From: GCA-002697625 sp002697625
Lineage (GTDB): Bacteria > Bacteroidota > Bacteroidia > Flavobacteriales > BACL11
Direction: 5' to 3'
NCBI GenBank assembly: GCA_964004625.1
Contig: CAXFOB010000016.1
Span: 30,682 to 94,681 of the forward strand
Length of the DNA: 64,000 bases
In this document: piece by piece, positions 26,012-34,195 of the stretch
How the letters are laid out: each line of letters starts with the position of its first letter
How positions within the stretch are numbered: position 1 is the first letter of the stretch
The notes under the pieces: model-generated
The model's input: the letters and a program-made list of their open reading frames with translations, nothing else
The model's database searches: none
Told to the model about the DNA's origin: nothing
Position numbers and translations under genes: made by a program

Positions 26012-27586
26012 TTACCAATGGTTAATAGGTCCTGTAGTTGGTAGTGCATAAATTTCTAGAATTACTGTTGTAGGAGGACTCTGACATCCATTCTGGCTTT
26101 CTGTTACATAATAAGTATATATACCCACCGCAGTTTGTCCTGTAGCAAAAGGAGAATTTGTACCAACCATATTTGTAAGAGCCGCGTCATTATACCAACT
26201 AAATGAAGTACCAACACCTGTTGCTGTTAAATCCGGTACAGCAGAACCAAAACAGGTATTTACATTAGATGCGATAGGTAAAGAATTAAATGCATTAATT
26301 GTTAAAGTTACAGGAGTTGCAATACTCTCACAACCATTTACATTCGTCTCTGTTACATAATAAGTATATACCCCCGCTGTGGTTTGTCCTGTTGTAAAGT
26401 AAGTGCCTGTACCAACCACATTCGTTAGAGATGCATTAGAATACCATATAGAATTAGTTCCACTAGAAACTAAGTCAGGAATAATGCCACCGACACAGGC
26501 TGTCTCATTATTAGCAATAGGCGCAGTTGGTAAAGCGTATATTTCTAAAGTAGCTACAGAAGTAATACTTTCACATCCATTTAGATCTGTTGTAGTCGCA
26601 TAATAAGTATATATTCCTACGGAATTTTGTCCTGTAGAAAGGGTATTGCCTGTCCCTACTTGTGCGGTAAGTGTAGAATCCGAATACCAGGTAATATTAG
26701 TTCCAGTAGATGTTAAATCTGGAATTATACTTCCAAAACATGCTGTTTGATTAGAAACAGAAGGAGATGATGGTAAAGAGTATATTTCTAAAGTGGCAGA
26801 AGTTGCTGCACTCTCACAACCATTTACATCTGTAGTTGTTGCATAATAAGTATATATTCCCGCTGCAGTTTGTCCTGTTGCAAAGTTGGATCCTGTTCCT
26901 ACTTGAGAAGTAAGTGTAGGATTAGAATACCAGGTAATATTAGTACCAGTAGCTGTTAAATCTGGAACAGAAGATGAAAAACAAGTAGTTTGGTTTGTAG
27001 CAACTGGCGCTGGAGGAACCGCATATATCTCTAAAGTAACAGGAACTGAAGGTCCTTCACATCCATTTAATGTTTCAGTTACATAGTAAGTATACAATCC
27101 TACTACATTTTGTCCTGTAGCAAAATTATTTCCAGTTCCTACTTGTGTAGTTAGATTAACATCCGAATACCAAATAACATTACTCCCGATTGCGGTTAAA
27201 TCCGGGATTGTACTTCCAAGACAAGCTGTTTGACTGGTACCAATAGTTGCTGTAGGTAATGGATTAACAGTTACATCTACTGTAATTGGAAGACCAATGC
27301 AACCATCTGCATCTGTTTCAATTACAGAAACAATATATACACCTGGAGTAACCCCCCAATTTATTGTTATATTATCAGTAGTCGATCCATTAATAATAGT
27401 TCCTCCTCCAGTTAGACTCCATTGATAAGTAGATCCTGGAGTTGGAGGATTGATTAAATACGGTTCAACAGAACCTGCACATACCGTTTGAAACGGGGAT
27501 GTGTTTGTTTGAGCAAACATCACGCTAGATGTAAGTAAGAATATTCCTAAGAATATTCGATGTAATAATTTGTTTTTTGTTTTCAT
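26012..27586 (-). CDS. Secreted Ig-like repeat surface protein (five repeats)
   Basis: 524 residues. Signal peptide 1-26 (ends MFAQ). Residues 27-109 form a module (VCAGSVEPY ... ETDADGC) resembling the N-terminus of the next protein in the operon. Residues 110-514 are five repeats of about 81 residues, each with a cysteine pair, IPDLT, WYS, VGTG, TGQ and YTYYVTE landmarks. There is no T9SS sorting domain; the protein ends in GPINHW, much like the PINHN end of its upstream neighbour. How it reaches or stays on the surface is therefore unclear. Adhesion is likely but inferred. Confidence 0.85.
   Translation of the reverse strand: MKTKNKLLHRIFLGIFLLTSSVMFAQTNTSPFQTVCAGSVEPYLINPPTPGSTYQWSLTGGGTIINGSTTDNITINWGVTPGVYIVSVIETDADGCIGLPITVDVTVNPLPTATIGTSQTACLGSTIPDLTAIGSNVIWYSDVNLTTQVGTGNNFATGQNVVGLYTYYVTETLNGCEGPSVPVTLEIYAVPPAPVATNQTTCFSSSVPDLTATGTNITWYSNPTLTSQVGTGSNFATGQTAAGIYTYYATTTDVNGCESAATSATLEIYSLPSSPSVSNQTACFGSIIPDLTSTGTNITWYSDSTLTAQVGTGNTLSTGQNSVGIYTYYATTTDLNGCESITSVATLEIYALPTAPIANNETACVGGIIPDLVSSGTNSIWYSNASLTNVVGTGTYFTTGQTTAGVYTYYVTETNVNGCESIATPVTLTINAFNSLPIASNVNTCFGSAVPDLTATGVGTSFSWYNDAALTNMVGTNSPFATGQTAVGIYTYYVTESQNGCQSPPTTVILEIYALPTTGPINHW
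26045..27259 (-). repeat. Five tandem Ig-like repeats of about 243 bp
   Basis: Five in-frame repeats of about 81 codons within the surface protein gene, encoding residues 110-514. They diverge by substitutions but keep landmarks such as YTYYVTE/YTYYATT and NGCE. DNA similarity is highest among repeats 2-4, which share long segments, so the array may expand or contract. Confidence 0.9.
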
Positions 27587-27617
27587 GACCTTAACATTTA
27601 ATTGATTAATATTTATT

Positions 27618-29483
27618 TTAATTATGATTTATTGGTTGTGTGGCTACAATAGAAATAGGCACCAAAACTACTGGAGACCATGGTCCTGCGTTACAGCCAT
27701 TATCTTCTTTTACTTTGACTCTAAACTGAGTAGTAGAAGATATGTTATTATATATTTGTGGATTTGATGTTGACATACCAGGGCTTGTCATATTTATCCA
27801 CCCTCCTCCATTATTAAACTGAAATCTATACCTATTTACTGGAAGAGAAGTAGAAGCTGTAAGTATAATACTCTCACCTAAACATGCAGGATTAGGAATA
27901 GTTGAGAGAGTAGCTGTTGGAAGAGGATTTACTGTTATTGTTACTACATCTGTTGCAACACAACCACCTGAATTAAATGTGCATGTATAGGTTGTTGAAG
28001 ATGTAATCCCAGAACTAAAAATTGGATTTGGAACATTAGGGTCAACAAAATCAGATGCTGGACTCCAAGAATAGTTTCCGATAGATGAAGAAGTTGCACT
28101 TAATGAATTTGGAACAGCTCCACTACAAATTGTCTGACTACCACTTGTAGTAACAGAAACATTAGAAGGTCCTCCAACAATTGCAGTTTCTGTAGCAGTA
28201 CAGCCGTTAGCATCAGTAATTGTCATTGTATATGTTCCTGCTGATAGATTTGTTGCAGTCTGTGTAGTTTGTCCATCAGACCATAAATAAGTAACTGGTG
28301 TTGCTACCGAACCGGTAACAACAATAGTGTAATCTTCTGTTTCACCAAAGTAGGCACTTTGGTAATCACACGCTAATGATTGATTAGTATTTTGATGCTG
28401 ATAGTTTTGAGCAACAATTCTCATTCTACTTTGTCCAGGTATTGCCGCAAATGGAACGGTAATTGGAATAGTATGAGTTGAAGGACTTTGAGTAGGATTT
28501 ACTTGTCCAACTAACTCGTTGATATCATTAAAATCTCCATCAATATTCCAATCAATATATATATTAGCTCTATCTTCCAAATATTGAGCAGACCCATTCA
28601 TACCAGCAAAATTACATGTACCTAAATCTAGAGTCAGATTATAAGTATTTCCAGGAGTAACATCTGCAGACATGGAAGTAAAATCAAAATATTCTGTATT
28701 AGGACAAGTAGTATTATTATTTATCACATTAACATCTCCAATAAAATTTACATTAGTTATGGTAGAATATTGGTGAGAATTATATAAAGAATTAGGGCCA
28801 GAAAGACAATAATTATTTAATGCAGAAGCACCAACACCAGTAATATTTACGGTAGCATATCCACTTTGAGTACAAGTCGCATCTATAACTGTAGTAGATA
28901 AATTAATTGGTGCAAATTGACTTATTCCAAAACTCTCTATTCCACAAGATTGTCCATCTGCAAAAACTTCATAAGTATGAGAACCTCCACACATATTTGT
29001 AAAAGTTTGATTAGCTGTTACGGATGATAATCCATCTACAGAATAAGTGTAATTTGTAGGAACAATACCTCCTGTTAAATTTAAACTTAAAGATACATTA
29101 CACTCGTTCGGACACGCTTGAGTTGGAGAAGATTGAATATTGGAACTCGGCATCCTTATCTCAAAAGTATCTGAATACATTACACTTGGACATGAACTAT
29201 AATAAGGAGAAGACGCGGTAATCACATAAAAACCCGCTTCTAAATCAACTCTCGAAGTGTTTGCTAGTGGTCCTCCAGTATTGAAAAAAACACCAGTTTG
29301 AACATTTTGCCAGGAATAATTTAGATAAGTAGCCTGTATAATTTGTGCTGCCCCAACCGCTCCGCCATTCGGACAAATAATATGACTAATATTTGCAGTG
29401 TCAACAACTATACTACACTGAGAATGTAAGTTATTGGTACTTAAAATGAAAAGTATTAATAATATTTCTAAGTAATATTTCAC
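27618..29483 (-). CDS. Secreted GEVED/SprB-repeat surface protein
   Basis: 621 residues. Signal peptide 1-22 (ending LHSQ). A GEVED domain is visible (IYIDWNIDGDFNDINELVG ... SRMRIVAQ ... FGETEDYTIVV), followed by a SprB-type repeat (YLWSDGQTT ... LSAGTYTMTITDANGC) and an Ig-like segment. It ends ATQPINHN with no T9SS domain. SprB repeats occur in the gliding adhesin of Flavobacterium, and GEVED domains in many secreted Bacteroidota proteins. The start codon is GTG 29483. It heads the three-gene operon; the next gene begins 31 bases after its stop. Confidence 0.87.
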   Translation of the reverse strand: MKYYLEILLILFILSTNNLHSQCSIVVDTANISHIICPNGGAVGAAQIIQATYLNYSWQNVQTGVFFNTGGPLANTSRVDLEAGFYVITASSPYYSSCPSVMYSDTFEIRMPSSNIQSSPTQACPNECNVSLSLNLTGGIVPTNYTYSVDGLSSVTANQTFTNMCGGSHTYEVFADGQSCGIESFGISQFAPINLSTTVIDATCTQSGYATVNITGVGASALNNYCLSGPNSLYNSHQYSTITNVNFIGDVNVINNNTTCPNTEYFDFTSMSADVTPGNTYNLTLDLGTCNFAGMNGSAQYLEDRANIYIDWNIDGDFNDINELVGQVNPTQSPSTHTIPITVPFAAIPGQSRMRIVAQNYQHQNTNQSLACDYQSAYFGETEDYTIVVTGSVATPVTYLWSDGQTTQTATNLSAGTYTMTITDANGCTATETAIVGGPSNVSVTTSGSQTICSGAVPNSLSATSSSIGNYSWSPASDFVDPNVPNPIFSSGITSSTTYTCTFNSGGCVATDVVTITVNPLPTATLSTIPNPACLGESIILTASTSLPVNRYRFQFNNGGGWINMTSPGMSTSNPQIYNNISSTTQFRVKVKEDNGCNAGPWSPVVLVPISIVATQPINHN

Positions 29484-29505
29484 AAATAAATCTTATATCT
29501 TAATA

Positions 29506-29513
29506 CAAAGATA
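29506..29513 (-). promoter_or_regulatory. -7 box (TATCTTTG) of the surface-protein operon
   Basis: On the minus strand TATCTTTG matches TAnnTTTG and ends 22 bases before the GTG start at 29483. It lies in the 39-base gap after the stop of the upstream periplasmic-binding-like gene. Confidence 0.5.
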
Positions 29514-29522
29514 TAAAATATA

Positions 29523-30791
29523 CTACTCTATAGGAGATAAATGATAATCCTTATAAATACACATCCTTACATCAGTATTTATATAACCTCCATTGTTTGA
29601 AAACTTTATAAATGAAAATTGTCTTTTATCAGAACAAAAATGCATGATCGACCTAAAAGATAATAATGAGTAATCATCCATTTGATGAGAAAAATTTGAT
29701 TCAAACTGATGTAACAACCTCCTATTTTTAGTAGAATGTCTATCAAAATAATTAGAAACAGGAATATGAACATTTAATTTCATTAATGTCTCTGTATTTA
29801 ATTCTAAAACGTCCTTTAATGGTTCTTGCGCATATATAGTAATTAAAGAATCAGAGGCTCCGCAAAATGTAACCACCTTTTTTATAAATGGTTTATTTTC
29901 AGATAAGATTAAAACAACATTCTCTTGATCACTTAAAAAACCAAAAGAACTTTTATTTACTGAAGATAAATTTCTAAATTCTTTATGGACAATCCCTGGA
30001 AAAGTAGTAAATAATCTATTCTTAAGTACAAAATATTCTGATTTTTTACTTTCCTGTTCGTTAGAAACAATGATTAATTTTTTCTTTGTCTCATTCTTAA
30101 TAATACACCTTACTAAAGAATCTTTATGTTGTTTTATAAAAGGTGTTAAAAAATAAACATTTTTAGATTCTTGTAAAAGAGTATAATTTCTTGACAATGG
30201 ATTTATAATTACTTTATTATAATCTTTTCTGAAAAAATTTCTAACTAAATTAAAATTCTTTAAATAGATAGGTCCAAAAATAATATTTGATGACTTTACT
30301 CTGATATCAGTGATAATTTTTTTAAGAGTATCTAAATTATTTTCGGTATCAAAAACATGGATAACAACTGGAATCCCTAACTTTTCTAATGTATCTACAG
30401 ACAATAATATTCCTTCGAGAAAACTAATTGCTAAGTTTGATTTATTATATATCTGATGAGTATCCTTCTGATTTTCTCTTAAATATTTCAATAATGTAGT
30501 GTTTTTATCAATATAAAAAGGAAGTAATACTGAAATAGTTATAGTATCTTTTATAATGGTAAATACAGAATCAGAACTATGTATAACATCTGAATTATGT
30601 AGATTTTTTTGTTGAATCTTAGGAATAATTAATTTAGGTTCTCTCTTATTTTTTTTTATTTCTTCATTATCAAGAGTCTTTGCTTTTCCACTAGGAGAGT
30701 GATATCCAAATTTAATCTTTTCTTGAGCAAAAGTAATATTCATTAAAAAAACGAATATAAAACATAATATATTACTTTTACTAAATCTCAT
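29523..30791 (-). CDS. Periplasmic-binding-protein type 1-like protein, no LysM domain
   Basis: 422 residues with a signal peptide (1-22, ending ITFAQ), so periplasmic or secreted. After a low-complexity basic spacer the body has the type 1 periplasmic-binding fold pattern: ISVLLPFY, SFLEGILLSVDTLEKLGIPVVIHVFDTENN, NIIFGPIY and KVIINPLSRN. In related Flavobacteriia a protein with LysM repeats followed by this domain lies beside guaA; here the LysM part is missing and the N-terminus is short. Role unknown; a peptidoglycan or ligand-sensing function is speculative. It abuts guaA, so it is in that operon. Confidence 0.65.
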   Translation of the reverse strand: MRFSKSNILCFIFVFLMNITFAQEKIKFGYHSPSGKAKTLDNEEIKKNKREPKLIIPKIQQKNLHNSDVIHSSDSVFTIIKDTITISVLLPFYIDKNTTLLKYLRENQKDTHQIYNKSNLAISFLEGILLSVDTLEKLGIPVVIHVFDTENNLDTLKKIITDIRVKSSNIIFGPIYLKNFNLVRNFFRKDYNKVIINPLSRNYTLLQESKNVYFLTPFIKQHKDSLVRCIIKNETKKKLIIVSNEQESKKSEYFVLKNRLFTTFPGIVHKEFRNLSSVNKSSFGFLSDQENVVLILSENKPFIKKVVTFCGASDSLITIYAQEPLKDVLELNTETLMKLNVHIPVSNYFDRHSTKNRRLLHQFESNFSHQMDDYSLLSFRSIMHFCSDKRQFSFIKFSNNGGYINTDVRMCIYKDYHLSPIE

Positions 30792-32327
30792 TTATTCCCA
30801 TTCTATAGTAGCAGGTGGTTTAGATGAAATATCATACACCACTCTATTAATTCCCTTTACTTTGTTAATTATTTCATTAGATACTTTTGATAAAAACTCG
30901 TAAGGAAGGTGCACCCAATCAGCAGTCATTCCGTCAGTAGATTCAACCGCTCTAAGTGCTACCGCATTTTCATATGTACGCTCATCTCCCATAACTCCTA
31001 CTGATTGAATAGGTAAAAATATCGCCCCTGCTTGCCATACTGAATCATATAAGCCTTCTTTCTTTAAGGAAGTAATGAAAATAGAATCTACCTCCTGAAG
31101 TATTCTTACTTTTTCTGAAGTAACATCTCCTAAAATTCTGATTGCTAATCCAGGACCAGGAAAAGGATGTCTTCCTAAAAGTTCTGGATCAATACCCATG
31201 GATTTCCCTATTCTTCTTACTTCATCTTTAAATAAGGTTTTTAGTGGTTCTACAATCTTTAACTTCATATAATCTGGCAAACCACCAACATTATGATGAG
31301 ATTTAATAGTCGCAGAAGGCCCTCCTGTAGCAGAAACAGATTCAATAACATCAGGATATATTGTTCCTTGCGCAAGCCACACTACATCTTTAATTTTGTT
31401 TGCCTCATCATCAAACACATCTATAAATTTATTACCAATCGCCTTTCTTTTCTTTTCAGGATCCGAGATCCCGGACAATACATTATAAAATCTATCTTTT
31501 GCATCCACTCCTTTTACATTTAGTCCCATTCCATGATATTGTTTTAAAACAGATTCAAACTCATCCTTTCTCAATAATCCATTATCAACAAATATACAAT
31601 ACAGATTATCTCCAATAGCCTTGTGTAATAACACAGATGCCACAGTAGAGTCTACTCCACCAGAAAGTCCTAAAACTACTTTATCATTTCCTAATTTTTG
31701 TTGTAGTTCTGCAACAGTATCCTCTACAAAAGAGATTGGGGTCCAATCTTGGGCACATCCCGCAATATCTATTAAAAAGTTATGTAATAATTGTTGACCA
31801 TCAGTCGAGTGGTAAACTTCAGGGTGAAATTGAATAGCAAAAGTTGATTCATCTTGTACTTTATATGCAGCAACTTTTACATCTTTTGTACTTGCAATTA
31901 CTTCAAAATTATCTGGTAAACTTGAAATAGTATCTCCATGACTCATCCAAACCTGAGAATTATCTGGAATACTTTTTAATAAAGGGCTTTCATGATTTAC
32001 ATAAGATAAATATGCCCTTCCATATTCTCTAATTTTAGAAGGCAAAACCTCCCCTCCATTACTTTTAACTAAATACTGAGCTCCATAACATACTCCTAAC
32101 AAAGGGATCTTACCACTAATATTTTCCAAATTTGGTTTAGGACTATTATCATCTCTTACTGAAAAAGGACTACCTGACAACACAACCGCTTTAACGTTAT
32201 CATCTAACTCTGGAATATTGTTAAATGGATGGATCTCACAATAAATATTTAACTCTCTAACTCTTCGCGCAATAAGCTGTGTGTATTGAGACCCAAAATC
32301 TAGAATAATGATTTTTTCGTGTGTCAT
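30792..32327 (-). CDS. guaA: GMP synthase (glutamine-hydrolysing)
   Basis: Converts XMP to GMP. 511 residues. The N-terminal class I glutamine amidotransferase has the nucleophile motif GVCYGAQ and the later FHPEVYHS. The ATP-pyrophosphatase domain has LSGGVDSTV, and the dimerisation domain ends KPPATIEWE, the standard GuaA terminus. Its ATG overlaps the bshC stop by four bases. Complete and unremarkable. Confidence 0.97.
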   Translation of the reverse strand: MTHEKIIILDFGSQYTQLIARRVRELNIYCEIHPFNNIPELDDNVKAVVLSGSPFSVRDDNSPKPNLENISGKIPLLGVCYGAQYLVKSNGGEVLPSKIREYGRAYLSYVNHESPLLKSIPDNSQVWMSHGDTISSLPDNFEVIASTKDVKVAAYKVQDESTFAIQFHPEVYHSTDGQQLLHNFLIDIAGCAQDWTPISFVEDTVAELQQKLGNDKVVLGLSGGVDSTVASVLLHKAIGDNLYCIFVDNGLLRKDEFESVLKQYHGMGLNVKGVDAKDRFYNVLSGISDPEKKRKAIGNKFIDVFDDEANKIKDVVWLAQGTIYPDVIESVSATGGPSATIKSHHNVGGLPDYMKLKIVEPLKTLFKDEVRRIGKSMGIDPELLGRHPFPGPGLAIRILGDVTSEKVRILQEVDSIFITSLKKEGLYDSVWQAGAIFLPIQSVGVMGDERTYENAVALRAVESTDGMTADWVHLPYEFLSKVSNEIINKVKGINRVVYDISSKPPATIEWE

Positions 32328-33853
32328 TTTAATTTAGTTTGTGGTGACAAAATTAAGAAATTTGTATCGAGTGGGTCTAATTCTGCCTTTAATGTTGTAA
32401 TAAATTTTTCACCATACTTTGTATAATATGGAATGATATTATCAAATCGTTCTTGCAATATATTATTTGGAAACAATTTTTGTTTTATCTTACTTATCTT
32501 TCTTAATGACACATCATATTTTTCCTTCTCAAGTTTCAACAACTTTTTTTCTAGTTTTTGTAATGAATTAAAATGTTTTTTACTTTCAGAAGAAATAGAA
32601 TTTTTCATACTATTATCCTTTACCTTCTCTAAAATACTCTCATATATATTTATCATTTTTGATTTCTCTTCTTGTAAATTAAAAGATGATTGTTTAAGTA
32701 CGAATTTCTTATGTAAGTTGTCTTCACTCTGAAAAATATCCTTTATTTCAAATCCTAATTCCGTCCATTTTACATAGTCTTTCTCTTCTATCCACATGAC
32801 AGAATTTCGTAAAACTAATACTGGAAAAACAATCTGTTGAACTTTAAATAAGGATTTTAACTGCATCCAATACGAAATCTCTGCTCCTCCACCAATATAT
32901 GCTAAGTTTGGTAGAATCAACTCCTGAAACAAAGGTCGAATAAGTACATTTGGACTAAATCTTTCAGGGTATTGTTCTATCTCTAATTCTGAAATATTCC
33001 CATTTATTCGTATTCTACTAGATTCAGATAATTTGAAAAAATTAATTTCTCGAACATTCGCTTGAGTTTTATACAACTTTGCATTTTCTGAAGTATTCTG
33101 AGAAAGAAAAGGAAATAAGGATTGATTGATAACATCCTCTTTTATAATAGGAATAAGTTTCTTCTTTAAATCTTTATCGTTTGCATCTAAAATTACAATA
33201 CCATACTTACCAAAAAGTTCATTAACTAAAAATCTTGTTGCTTCGGACAATGAATGATTATCATAACAAATCCTTAATCTCTGCATTAAATTTTCAGAAT
33301 ATTCTGATTTTCCCACAACAGAAAAAATTTCATCTATTAATTTATTAACTTGTTTGGTGTTAAAATCACCAACCATACCCCTATCATCAGTTTTCCACTC
33401 ATACTTATTATTATAGATATTTACATGGTTCACCTCGAAGAAGTCATGGTCTTCAGATGCCATCCAAAAGATAGGAATAAATTTTTTCTCTGGAAAGGAC
33501 TCTTGTAACTTTTCTGTTAAATTTATTGTAGATAAAATTTTATAAATAAAATACAATGGACCTGTAAAAGTACAAAGTTGATGTCCTGTTGTAATGGTAA
33601 ATGTATTTTTATGTTTAATGCTTTCAATATTTCTTTTAGATTTACCTGAGAGGTCTAGATTCTCATTCTGTTTCAATAAAACTAAGTGTAATAATTCTCT
33701 ATCTATATTTTGGGAAGATTTCTCATTGATCTGTTCTGAAAACTCTGACAAATCTGGATATCTATTAAAAAGTTGTTTTTCTATAATTTTTTCTGTATAA
33801 TTCTCTACAAGTTTAGAAAAACAAGAAGTGTCTTTATATCTAATTTTATGCAC
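32324..33853 (-). CDS. bshC: Bacillithiol biosynthesis cysteine-adding enzyme BshC
   Basis: Adds cysteine to glucosaminyl-malate to finish bacillithiol, the low-molecular-weight thiol of Bacillota and many Bacteroidota. 509 residues. Motifs: TITTGHQLCTFTGPLYFIYKI, PIFWMASEDHDFFEVNH and LPNLAYIGGGAEISYWMQLK, with a C-terminal coiled coil (about residues 400-460). The start is GTG at 33851-33853, ten bases after a good -7 box; the longer frame starting with TTG would begin upstream of that box. bshA and bshB are not in this window. Confidence 0.93.
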   Translation of the reverse strand: MHKIRYKDTSCFSKLVENYTEKIIEKQLFNRYPDLSEFSEQINEKSSQNIDRELLHLVLLKQNENLDLSGKSKRNIESIKHKNTFTITTGHQLCTFTGPLYFIYKILSTINLTEKLQESFPEKKFIPIFWMASEDHDFFEVNHVNIYNNKYEWKTDDRGMVGDFNTKQVNKLIDEIFSVVGKSEYSENLMQRLRICYDNHSLSEATRFLVNELFGKYGIVILDANDKDLKKKLIPIIKEDVINQSLFPFLSQNTSENAKLYKTQANVREINFFKLSESSRIRINGNISELEIEQYPERFSPNVLIRPLFQELILPNLAYIGGGAEISYWMQLKSLFKVQQIVFPVLVLRNSVMWIEEKDYVKWTELGFEIKDIFQSEDNLHKKFVLKQSSFNLQEEKSKMINIYESILEKVKDNSMKNSISSESKKHFNSLQKLEKKLLKLEKEKYDVSLRKISKIKQKLFPNNILQERFDNIIPYYTKYGEKFITTLKAELDPLDTNFLILSPQTKLK

Positions 33854-33863
33854 ATTCACAATG

Positions 33864-33871
33864 CAAAAATA
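33864..33871 (-). promoter_or_regulatory. -7 box (TATTTTTG) of the bshC-guaA operon
   Basis: On the minus strand TATTTTTG matches TAnnTTTG and ends ten bases before the GTG start of bshC. This fixes the start and implies a very short leader. Confidence 0.55.
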
Positions 33872-33931
33872 CAAATTGTATTTAGTTTAAAAATGTAGAT
33901 TGATTTTCTTTATTCAGACTTTATTATTTTA

Positions 33932-33939
33932 TACTTTTG
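33932..33939 (+). promoter_or_regulatory. -7 box (TACTTTTG) of the mutL operon
   Basis: TACTTTTG matches TAnnTTTG, 25 bases before ATG 33965. It is divergent from the bshC promoter 60 bases away. Confidence 0.55.
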
Positions 33940-33964
33940 TAAGAAGTAAATCCACAATACTTCT

Positions 33965-34195
33965 ATGTTCAAACAACATAAAAATAAGTCATTTAATTTT
34001 TCATCAAGGTATTATGATGAAACAAAAGAAAGAATTAAAGAATTAAAGGAAGGAAAAAAAGTGAATATAAAGTTTAAAAGCAATCAACATTTATCCTTCA
34101 CAAAAGGAAGAACTATCAGACTGACAGTGTTGATTCTAGGATTTTCATTTGTTGCATATTTATTATTATTTCAAAAATCAATACCTTGGATATAA
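33965..34195 (+). CDS. Small membrane protein upstream of mutL (conserved in the group, function unknown)
   Basis: 76 residues: a basic N-terminal half (KNKSFNFSSRYYDETKERI, with the FNxxSRYY pattern) and one C-terminal membrane segment (about residues 54-71). Similar small proteins just before mutL in Flavobacteriia are sometimes labelled riboflavin synthase subunit beta, which the sequence does not support. Its stop overlaps the TTG start of mutL by ten bases, so it is part of the mutL operon and probably translationally coupled. No function can be assigned. Confidence 0.72.
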   Translation: MFKQHKNKSFNFSSRYYDETKERIKELKEGKKVNIKFKSNQHLSFTKGRTIRLTVLILGFSFVAYLLLFQKSIPWI

